Virus record (IMG/VR): IMGVR_UViG_3300029319_007889
Coordinates: 1 to 46,168 of that record
DNA: 46,168 nucleotides
DNA from: a virus
Reading direction: 5' to 3' (one strand)
Position numbers and translations under genes: made by a program. Shown one piece after another: positions 41,262 through 46,168 of this stretch. The notes below the pieces were generated by a model. It had not been told where the DNA came from. It did not search any database and was given only the letters and a program-made list of their open reading frames with translations. Within the stretch, counting starts at the first letter, position 1, and every line of letters begins with the position of its first letter.

Positions 41262-41941
41262 TTGACTACTATAGCACTCTCGGCTTAGAACGCGGCGCAT
41301 CCAAAGATCAAATAAAGAAAGCCTACCGCAAATTAGCTCAAAAGTACCATCCAGATAAAAACCAAGGCAACAAAGAGGCTGAAGAGAAGTTCAAGAGAAT
41401 TAGCGAAGCCTACACGATTCTCCATGACGACCAGGCCAGGGTCGAATACGATCTAAGGACCAATCCTAATCCACGCTTCGACCCACACAGCCCTTTCCCT
41501 GGAGGTTTTGGTTTTGGGTTTGAGTCGATGTTCAACGATTTCTTCAACCCAGGAAGTCCAGGTTTCCGTGCAGCCCCCCCTCCACCGCAACCAAAGAAGA
41601 AAAAAGAAAAAGCTGTAAACTTTACCGTGCCTCTTAAAAGTTTAAAGAAGAAGGTAAAGATAAAACAAACTTTTAAAATAAAAGAGGAAGTGATCTGCGG
41701 TGATTGCGGCGGCGTCGGTGGCGATCACCGAACCAAGTGTGTAGTGTGCAAAGGCTCGGGTGAAGTTCACACTATGACAAACTTGGGAAATAATATGGTT
41801 GTGAGAACCGTGCAGCCATGTGCTTATTGTGAAGGCACTGGACAGACGTTTGAAAACAAGTGCGGCACCTGTAATGGTAAGGGAGTGAAGATGGAGAAGG
41901 TTGTTTACGAGGCCATAATAGAGTGTAAGAAGAAGAAGTAA
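41258..41941 (+). CDS. DnaJ-like co-chaperone, truncated after the zinc domain
   Basis: 227 residues against about 375 for full DnaJ. J domain: [24 protein letters not shown] (in parts) with HPD in KYHPDKNQ. Gly/Phe/Pro-rich linker at about 70-110. Four zinc repeats: [32 protein letters not shown]. The second substrate-binding barrel and dimer domain are missing. It would stimulate host DnaK, possibly redirecting it. Its stop is directly next to the stop of the opposing gene at 41942 with no terminator between. Confidence 0.93.
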   Translation: MIDYYSTLGLERGASKDQIKKAYRKLAQKYHPDKNQGNKEAEEKFKRISEAYTILHDDQARVEYDLRTNPNPRFDPHSPFPGGFGFGFESMFNDFFNPGSPGFRAAPPPPQPKKKKEKAVNFTVPLKSLKKKVKIKQTFKIKEEVICGDCGGVGGDHRTKCVVCKGSGEVHTMTNLGNNMVVRTVQPCAYCEGTGQTFENKCGTCNGKGVKMEKVVYEAIIECKKKK

Positions 41942-42160
41942 CTAAGCAGCCCCCGGTATTACTTGCCAAGACTCCGCTGCCATTGTGTTGCCAAGCTCAT
42001 CTTCTCGAATCATCGTCAGCCTGCCACTTTGAACACAAAACATTCTCCAGAAATGAAAGTTATAAATATGGCTTACACGCTTCTCTATGAGGATATATTT
42101 TGCTTGTGTATTCTTATTCAGAAGCAAATCGCCTTCTTTCATTACCTTTCTACGTTTCAT
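41942..42160 (-). CDS. Small SH3-like protein (array member)
   Basis: 72 residues (a second Met at residue 7 is a possible start). MKEGDLLLNKN, then strands AKYILIEKRV and FWRMFCVQSGRLTMIREDEL. The G-D-L-L start and strand spacing match the array of short proteins here. Ends back to back with dnaJ. Confidence 0.65.
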   Translation of the reverse strand: MKRRKVMKEGDLLLNKNTQAKYILIEKRVSHIYNFHFWRMFCVQSGRLTMIREDELGNTMAAESWQVIPGAA

Positions 42161-42183
42161 GCTATAACTAGGTTATAGGAACA

Positions 42184-42387
42184 CTAACCGTTCGATTTGA
42201 TTCGTCTGATTCTTAATTTATGCACCTCTCTCACAACTTTGCCATCGATTAGTACATCCCACAACCATTCATGATGTCGGTACATTCCGTTATGTTCAGA
42301 TATGCAAAGCAAGATGCCTAATTGGGGCTCTTGGTTGAATAGCTCGACCTCTACTAGATCGCCTACTTTTAGTGGTTGACGTGGCAT
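42184..42387 (-). CDS. Small SH3-like protein (array member)
   Basis: 67 residues. PLKVGDLVEVELFN, LGILLCISEH, LWDVLIDGKVVREVHKLRI: a clear GDLV, GILL, WDVLIDG pattern with five likely strands. A bulged inverted repeat (CACCCTTAC with GTAAGTAGGGTG) lies directly upstream at about 42392-42413. Confidence 0.72.
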   Translation of the reverse strand: MPRQPLKVGDLVEVELFNQEPQLGILLCISEHNGMYRHHEWLWDVLIDGKVVREVHKLRIRRIKSNG

Positions 42388-42427
42388 AGTTCACCCTTAC
42401 CAGTAAGTAGGGTGCACTATGTTTGAA

Positions 42428-42577
42428 TTATCTTTTATATGGAATTATATCTTTCGTAAGAACCCACACAGGTCGCCCGTAGATGCCCCAAAACACAAAG
42501 GCACTTTCTTCTTTTAGCTTCACCACAACACCAGGGTGTGTACCGGAGACATATTGAACAACATCGCCCTTTTTCAT
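42428..42577 (-). CDS. 49-residue SH3-like microprotein (array member)
   Basis: Read by hand: MKKGDVVQYVSGTHPGVVVK, then SAFVFWGIYGRPVWVLTKDI. The pattern GDVV, PGVVV, FVFW fits the array. ATGA overlap with the membrane peptide upstream. Confidence 0.72.
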   Translation of the reverse strand: MKKGDVVQYVSGTHPGVVVKLKEESAFVFWGIYGRPVWVLTKDIIPYKR

Positions 42578-42663
42578 TTCTTATTGCCCTCTCTTATAGC
42601 AAACGCCAACGTCAGACCCCCAGCAAGGAGCACAAAAAACATCATATCAAGATACGCATACAT
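42574..42663 (-). CDS. 29-residue membrane microprotein
   Basis: MYAYLDMMFFVLLAGGLTLA then FAIREGNKK; one membrane segment. Starts directly after the previous stop and overlaps the next gene by ATGA, so it is likely translated by coupling. Confidence 0.6.
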   Translation of the reverse strand: MYAYLDMMFFVLLAGGLTLAFAIREGNKK

Positions 42664-42774
42664 TCAAACAGAATCATCCCATTCGTCATTGTCGAGTATC
42701 GCGAATATCACACAGAGGATAAGCAGGAATCCAAAAATTTTAAATACATATTCTACTAATTCATTTTCAGTCAT
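42664..42774 (-). CDS. 36-residue membrane microprotein
   Basis: ELVEYVFKIFGFLLILCVIF is a single membrane segment followed by an acidic end (DNDEWDDSV). ATGA overlap with the SH3-like gene at 43007. Not recognised. Confidence 0.62.
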   Translation of the reverse strand: MTENELVEYVFKIFGFLLILCVIFAILDNDEWDDSV

Positions 42775-43007
42775 TCGTCTGCCTTGTTCACCATTATAAG
42801 CCAATACGAGTTGAATTGCAACTTTTTTTTATTAGAAAGTTGTACGGTGTATAATTCCTGGTCGTCTTTTGAAATAATGAGCCCAATCCTATCTTCTGGT
42901 ATGTCGCTATCCTCGATACCGAGTCTTATTTGGACTAAATCGCCAATCTTAGGCTCTTGATCTTCGTGCCACAAGTCGAATACGGGCTTCAAATCAATTT
43001 CTTCCAA
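42771..43007 (-). CDS. SH3-like protein (array member), TTG start
   Basis: 78 residues. EPKIGDLVQIRLGIED, DRIGLIISKDDQELYTVQL, LQFNSYWLIM: the family pattern. No good ribosome site; a 20-base palindrome lies four bases upstream of the TTG, suggesting control of this four-gene unit (43007 to 42428). Confidence 0.68.
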   Translation of the reverse strand: MEEIDLKPVFDLWHEDQEPKIGDLVQIRLGIEDSDIPEDRIGLIISKDDQELYTVQLSNKKKLQFNSYWLIMVNKADE

Positions 43008-43011
43008 TTTC

Positions 43012-43031
43012 GGGTATACCTAGGTATACCC
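43012..43031. promoter_or_regulatory. Perfect 20-base palindrome, operator-like
   Basis: GGGTATACCTAGGTATACCC. Lies between the stop of the tagged gene (43059) and the start of the microprotein unit. Without a T-run it is not a typical terminator; a repressor-binding site is the simplest reading. Confidence 0.7.
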
Positions 43032-43058
43032 CAAAACTGAGTATAAACTTTTATAGCT

Positions 43059-43754
43059 TTATTGTTCAATCTTTTTCGCTTTAGAGGCGATGGAGCGCAC
43101 CACCATTCTCTCTTGACGAGACAAATCTTGGTAAGAACTAACCTCTTCTTTGAAGACGATCGGGCGATTTGAAACACGAGTCATAAATTCGCCTTCTTTT
43201 CCTGCCGAAAAGCCACCGATTGATTCACGGTTGCCCATTCCGGGCCACTCGCTATTGTTCGTGCCAAAGACATAAGCATCCTGGCCACCCTTCGGTATCA
43301 ATAGAACGGAGTCTTGACAATACCTCACACCCAAGGAAACAACATTCTCAAAGAAGTTGGCCGAATCAGAAAGGTTGACTACAAAGAAGCTACCCTCTTT
43401 TACTTCGATAGATTCAGGTGCCTCCTTTCCATCTCTCTTGTCTTGTGCGATTTGCTCTGGCGTGCGATAGTTTTCAATGTAGGAACCATCTACAGCCGTC
43501 ACACCGAAACCAGCATCCAAGAGCATAGCTTTGAGTTCTCTGTTTCTTCTTTTGTTGGTTTGAAGGGTAGTGTTCTCTCCACCTTCCTCTGGAGCCAATT
43601 CGTCACTGCACCTACTCATATCAGTAGGGTCATTACGAAAGGCTGTAACAATCGCTGTATCGTGCTCAGTCATGTGTTTATGAAAGCGAGCGAGTCCAGA
43701 TTCGTTTAGAACATTATCTCTCCATTCATTCATTATGTTTTTCATTTCAGACAT
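43059..43754 (-). CDS. Tagged protein, DUF3293-like
   Basis: 231 residues. The N-terminus MKNIMNEWRDNVLNESG carries the shared tag. The body has TAIVTAFRND, NKRRNRELKAMLLDAGFGVTAVDGSYIEN (in parts), VKEGSFFVVNL and RYCQDSVLLIPKGGQDAYVFG, which by eye follow the DUF3293 layout. Function unknown. The tag suggests packaging with the genome. Confidence 0.78.
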   Translation of the reverse strand: MSEMKNIMNEWRDNVLNESGLARFHKHMTEHDTAIVTAFRNDPTDMSRCSDELAPEEGGENTTLQTNKRRNRELKAMLLDAGFGVTAVDGSYIENYRTPEQIAQDKRDGKEAPESIEVKEGSFFVVNLSDSANFFENVVSLGVRYCQDSVLLIPKGGQDAYVFGTNNSEWPGMGNRESIGGFSAGKEGEFMTRVSNRPIVFKEEVSSYQDLSRQERMVVRSIASKAKKIEQ

Positions 43755-43758
43755 ATAA

Positions 43759-43766
43759 TAAATAGT
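43759..43766 (-). promoter_or_regulatory. ACTATTTA motif, minus strand
   Basis: Reads ACTATTTA on the minus strand, four bases before the first ATG of the tagged gene and thirteen before the in-frame ATG at 43745. Confidence 0.5.
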
Positions 43767-43783
43767 TCGTTATATACTAAAGG

Positions 43784-43847
<64 letters not shown>

Positions 43848-43857
<10 letters not shown>

Positions 43858-44267
43858 AATAGTTGACCTTTTTCATCCACCAGTTTGAGACAGATATTAT
43901 AAAAAGTCTCAACCAAAAAGAGCCTTGGAATATCTTTAGCAGTCATTCCCTCAAAGATGTCAGAGGGGTCAACCTCTGGCATAACCTCTTGGAGGCTCCG
44001 TAAGCCTAATGGAGTAAGCACCCCATCAATCTCAAAGTCACCATCCAGACCTTCTTGGCTACGACGTTGGACCTCCCCACGGGGTATCTTGACACCAAGA
44101 CCTCTTTCTAGTCTGAAAGCAATGTCAAGAAAGTCTAACGACTCTGCACCCAAGTCATCAATGACTCGGGATTTCAATTCTACTTCTTCTGGTTCAACAC
44201 CGAGGGCTTCGACAAAAGCGTCAGCTACAGCGTCGAACACTTCTTCATGTGTCCACTGTTTATCCAT
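43848..44267 (-). CDS. Acyl carrier protein-like
   Basis: 139 residues from ATG 44267 (AAAGGA upstream). The N-terminal 75 residues are an ACP: THEEVFDAVADAFVEALGVE, VIDDLGAESLDFLDIAFRLE with the phosphopantetheine Ser in ESLD, then a longer C-terminal part than usual (GVLTPLGLRSLQEVMPEVDP, FLVETFYNICLKL). Carries acyl chains as a thioester. A phage copy may hijack lipid A or fatty-acid synthesis. The last three codons including the stop lie inside tRNA-Arg. Confidence 0.88.
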
Positions 44268-44291
44268 TTCCTTTATCCTTTGGTAATGGTA

Positions 44292-44299
44292 TAAATAGT
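44292..44299 (-). promoter_or_regulatory. ACTATTTA motif, minus strand, before the ACP gene
   Basis: ACTATTTATA on the minus strand, about 25 bases upstream of the ACP ATG and just downstream of tRNA-Thr. Confidence 0.5.
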
Positions 44300-44332
44300 T
44301 CTTTATCTCCTCATGAGTACATTTATTATTAT

Positions 44333-44408
44333 TGGAGCCACTTCTCGGATTTGAACCGAGGACCGCGGGTTTACAAAACCCGTGCTCTACCAACTGAGCT
44401 AAAGTGGC
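44333..44408 (-). tRNA. tRNA-Thr (anticodon UGU)
   Basis: Acceptor GCCACTT with AAGTGGC, D arm TAGCTCAGTTGGTAGAGC, anticodon arm CGGGT-TTTGTAA-ACCCG, T arm with GGTTCAAATCC. The 3' end CCA is encoded. Reads ACA codons. Starts three bases after the stop of the gene at 44412. Confidence 0.97.
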
Positions 44409-44411
44409 GTA

Positions 44412-44678
44412 TTATTTTTTTATATGCTTCCATAGTTGAGGATACTTTACTACCTTGTGTCTCAAGGTTCTTTCATAATGGGTCATCTCCCTTTGAGTCG
44501 ATGTGTTCCACATTCTCCAAAAAAAGCGCCTTTTGACTTTTTTACTTTGTATGTCATCGTATTGATCATCTGGGTCTTGGAACCTTTCGAGCAACACATA
44601 GATAGCCCTGTGTCCTCCTTCATTTTCCATCAACACGATGAGATCACCGGGATTGAATGTTGGGTTTAGTCTTCTCAT
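44412..44678 (-). CDS. SH3-like protein (array member)
   Basis: 88 residues from ATG 44678, preferred over a TTG at 44699 because the promoter's predicted start falls between them. PTFNPGDLIVLMENEGGH, AIYVLLERFQ give the GDLI core; the C-terminal half is a basic extension (SKKVKRRFFWRMW). Confidence 0.68.
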   Translation of the reverse strand: MRRLNPTFNPGDLIVLMENEGGHRAIYVLLERFQDPDDQYDDIQSKKVKRRFFWRMWNTSTQREMTHYERTLRHKVVKYPQLWKHIKK

Positions 44679-44689
44679 TCGTCTGTTAT

Positions 44690-44718
44690 AGTTTATCAAG
44701 TATGTGTGCTAATGTCAA
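44690..44718 (-). promoter_or_regulatory. Sigma70-type promoter, minus strand
   Basis: On the minus strand TTGACA (44718-44713), 17-base spacer, TAAACT (44695-44690). Predicted transcript start about five bases before the ATG at 44678. Confidence 0.72.
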
Positions 44719-44921
44719 GGGTTTTGTGAAATTACTTTGAGGTGGCGAATTGCATACCAATCTTGCATGTATTCAACAACGCCGGTATCTTGCCATAGTA
44801 TTTTTACTAAATGCATTACGAGTTCATCGTCGAGGGGCTTGATTTCTATTACAACCCCAGTTTTTGGTTTATCTCCTTCAAATGAGGGCAGGTAACTAAC
44901 TAGTTGTCCTATTTCAAACAT
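44715..44921 (-). CDS. SH3-like protein (array member)
   Basis: 68 residues from ATG 44921 (a GTG at 44951 is in frame but lies upstream of the promoter's expected start). MFEIGQLVSYLPSFEGD, TGVVIEIKPL, MHLVKILWQDTGVVEYM: GQLV, GVVIEI and VKILW match the family. No ribosome site. Confidence 0.7.
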   Translation of the reverse strand: MFEIGQLVSYLPSFEGDKPKTGVVIEIKPLDDELVMHLVKILWQDTGVVEYMQDWYAIRHLKVISQNP

Positions 44922-44942
44922 ATTTGTTGCTAATCTAGTTTC

Positions 44943-44972
44943 ATAATACACTAATAGGCATCCCCTTGTAAA
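44943..44972 (-). promoter_or_regulatory. Probable sigma70-type promoter, minus strand
   Basis: TTTACA (44972-44967), 18-base spacer, TATTAT (44948-44943) on the minus strand. The bases from here to the plus-strand promoter at 45141 hold no gene I can support; it is the divergent control region of the array. Confidence 0.55.
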
Positions 44973-45140
44973 GTATTATTTTCAGTATCGTGCGGCGTCC
45001 CTTGTCTTGTAGTAAGTAGGTTAGATGCGCGTATGTTGCAAGAATGTTGCCAAAATTTTTTATTATAAAGCTGCGCCAAATTTTTTCATATACTACATAC
45101 CTCGTTACGCACAATACACCCAACTACCCAAAAATAATAC

Positions 45141-45169
45141 TTGACACTAGGGGAGGCTTGGTGTATAAT
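45141..45169 (+). promoter_or_regulatory. Sigma70 consensus promoter
   Basis: TTGACA (45141-45146), 17-base spacer, TATAAT (45164-45169): a perfect match. Drives the two membrane microproteins. Confidence 0.9.
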
Positions 45170-45196
45170 GCGTATTCATCTTTAGGAGAGAATACA

Positions 45197-45283
45197 ATGG
45201 AACAGTTAGCACCCTTTATTTGGTTTGGCGTTTACGGTAGTGGCATTGCAGGTGCAGCGGCTTACTACAGGTTCTTCAAGTGA
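45197..45283 (+). CDS. 28-residue membrane microprotein
   Basis: MEQLAPFIWFGVYGSGIAGA then AAYYRFFK, with AGGAGAG upstream. One Gly/Ala-rich membrane segment. An earlier in-frame ATG at 45044 lies before the promoter and is not used. Confidence 0.72.
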   Translation: MEQLAPFIWFGVYGSGIAGAAAYYRFFK

Positions 45284-45381
45284 TGTGGTCAGCCATCAAG
45301 CTAGCAGCCGCCTATGTTATTTTGCTTGTTGGAATACGTATATTTATAAAGAAATACCTTGACAACAACCCCTATCTTTGA
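45283..45381 (+). CDS. 32-residue membrane microprotein
   Basis: MWSAIKLAAAYVILLVGIRI then FIKKYLDNNPYL. Its ATG shares a base with the previous stop (TGATG), a translational-coupling arrangement. The next promoter's -35 lies inside its 3' end. Confidence 0.65.
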   Translation: MWSAIKLAAAYVILLVGIRIFIKKYLDNNPYL

Positions 45382-45387
45382 TATAAT
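45359..45387 (+). promoter_or_regulatory. Sigma70 consensus promoter, leaderless gene
   Basis: TTGACA (45359-45364), 17-base spacer, TATAAT (45382-45387). The ATG at 45394 is seven bases after the -10, where transcription should begin. Confidence 0.9.
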
Positions 45388-45393
45388 AATTGC

Positions 45394-45582
45394 ATGACAA
45401 ACGAGCCTTACATTCCTATTGAAGTTGGTGATCTTGTGCGTGTTGGTGCAAAGATCGGTATCGTTGTCAAACACATCACATGGGATGACCGCTATGGCGG
45501 CTTCACCATCAAGCACGGCAACACCAAAAGCTCTTATCGGGCTGATTCGGTCATTCTGCTTTCTAAAGCGGCCCGTCCTTGA
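45394..45582 (+). CDS. SH3-like protein (array member)
   Basis: 62 residues. PIEVGDLVRVGAKIGIVVKH, then YGGFTIKHGN and YRADSVILLS: the clearest GDLV-GIVV core. No Shine-Dalgarno; probably a leaderless message. Its stop overlaps the next start (TTGA). Confidence 0.75.
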   Translation: MTNEPYIPIEVGDLVRVGAKIGIVVKHITWDDRYGGFTIKHGNTKSSYRADSVILLSKAARP

Positions 45583-45761
45583 TTTTCGAGGGTTCTTTGG
45601 TTGAACATATTTACTTAGGAGACGTGGGCGTTGTGGTAAAGACATATCCACCCACCATGTATACTGGTCGAATTTACGAAGTTATGTGGCAAAGAGGAAA
45701 AAAAAGCACGCTAGTGGGACCAAGAGAAATAAAATTACTTGACAAACCAACCAATGTTTGA
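45579..45761 (+). CDS. SH3-like protein (array member), TTG start
   Basis: 60 residues. GSLVEHIYLGDVGVVVKTYP, then YEVMWQRGKKSTLVGPREIK. Closely similar to the next gene (LVxHIxxGxVGVVV, MWQ/LWQ), so the two arose by duplication. TTG overlaps the previous stop. Confidence 0.7.
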   Translation: MIFEGSLVEHIYLGDVGVVVKTYPPTMYTGRIYEVMWQRGKKSTLVGPREIKLLDKPTNV

Positions 45762-45767
45762 TACTCT
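45739..45767 (+). promoter_or_regulatory. Sigma70-type promoter, leaderless gene
   Basis: TTGACA (45739-45744), 17-base spacer, TACTCT (45762-45767); ATG 45774 is again seven bases after the -10. Confidence 0.75.
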
Positions 45768-45773
45768 ATATAC

Positions 45774-46025
45774 ATGATACTGGAACGAGGCATATTGGTA
45801 AAGCATATCCCGACTGGAGCAGTGGGGGTTGTTGTGTCGCTTGATCCGCCCACTGCGTGTTGTGGCTATGAATCGTGTGGATGTGACAGGGATAAATACT
45901 ACACGCCAATGGCGAAAGTGCTTTGGCAAACCGGCGGAAGTGCTGGAAAGGAGACAGCAACTTGGGCTCTTTCGGTTGAGCCCGTAGACGATAGCGCATA
46001 CCATGTCCAAACAGATCAGTTGTAA
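45774..46025 (+). CDS. SH3-like protein (array member)
   Basis: 83 residues. MILERGILVKHIPTGAVGVV, then a cysteine insert (CCGYESCGCDRD) not found in the sister at 45579, then MAKVLWQTGG. The insert could bind a metal. Overlaps the next gene by 23 bases. Confidence 0.75.
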   Translation: MILERGILVKHIPTGAVGVVVSLDPPTACCGYESCGCDRDKYYTPMAKVLWQTGGSAGKETATWALSVEPVDDSAYHVQTDQL

Positions 46026-46168
46026 ATTTGTGGTGGGCGATCTAGTTTATCGACCAAAAGAAGAGAGCACATACAAGGGGCGTAAGTTAGGCATCATCAC
46101 AAAAGTACACAACGAACCTTTTTCTAATTTGGTTGATGTTGTGTGGGATGATGGAAACAAACAAGAAT
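46003..46168 (+). CDS. SH3-like protein (array member), cut by the window edge
   Basis: 55 residues visible, frame open to the right edge. KFVVGDLVYRPKEEST, LGIITKVHNE, NLVDVVWDDGNKQ match the family core GDLV, GIIT and VVWDDG. Start ATG 46003. Confidence 0.72.
   Translation, partial: MSKQISCKFVVGDLVYRPKEESTYKGRKLGIITKVHNEPFSNLVDVVWDDGNKQE

Noticed and set aside
44949-45140. Small frames in the divergent region, such as a 38-codon one from about 45027
   Set aside because: No ribosome site, odd composition and no family resemblance; treated as control region.
45044-45283. 79-codon protein starting at 45044
   Set aside because: The perfect promoter at 45141-45169 lies inside it; the AGGAG and ATG at 45197 give the real start.

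Overview
This window is a piece of a large double-stranded DNA phage genome, most likely a tailed marine phage. Genes are packed tightly on one strand, mostly with 1-30 base overlaps, and many encode small unknown proteins. The recognisable genes cover nucleotide synthesis, replication, chaperones, lysis and surface-sugar metabolism. No capsid, tail, terminase or integrase gene is recognisable here, so the exact phage group cannot be named. Several products look like those of marine Myxococcota/Bradymonadales-type bacteria: a MopE-repeat lipoprotein, a protein with four LDL-receptor class A modules on a Glu-Gly linker, and a GC-rich PEP carboxykinase. A host from that broad group is a reasonable inference, not a demonstrated fact.

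Layout. Bases 1-16900 (+ strand) hold nucleotide metabolism and replication: class II ribonucleotide reductase (C-terminal part), ThyX, PurA, deoxynucleoside kinase, dUTPase and an IMP dehydrogenase/GMP reductase. A GroES-like protein, an APS kinase/DUF2061/nucleotidyltransferase cassette, a UDP-sugar dehydrogenase and a transglycosylase lie among them. The replicative polymerase (DNA polymerase III alpha) is broken into two genes by a split intein, with a free-standing Vsr-type homing endonuclease between the halves. Bases 16900-25400 hold an acidic scaffold-like protein, a ClpP-like protease, an amidase endolysin, GroEL, small unknown genes and an Hsp20. Bases 25400-41941 hold a large unknown protein, a phosphomannomutase, the MopE-VWA lipoprotein, a trypsin-like lipoprotein, the LDL-A protein, nucleotidyltransferases, the pckA cassette, a miniature MscS-like protein, a HAD phosphatase, a guanylate-kinase-like protein and a truncated DnaJ.

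From 41942 the strand switches. To about 44950 (- strand) lie tiny membrane proteins, an acyl carrier protein, tRNA-Arg(UCU) and tRNA-Thr(UGU). From 45141 the + strand resumes. Ten short proteins in this last 4.2 kb look like one family of SH3-like barrels (GDLV ... GIVV ... VxW), several with their own sigma70-type promoter.

Main points for follow-up: (1) the fractured dnaE with split intein and endonuclease, whose endonuclease ribosome site is buried in a hairpin; (2) pckA bracketed by 47-base direct repeats that each carry a promoter-like motif and the same start codons, which looks like a recent insertion; (3) the SH3-like microprotein array; (4) two promoter classes that place the predicted transcript start on or next to the start codon; (5) a shared N-terminal tag on at least five unrelated proteins that resembles a T4-type capsid-targeting/cleavage signal; (6) animal-like and Myxococcota-like adhesion modules in a phage.
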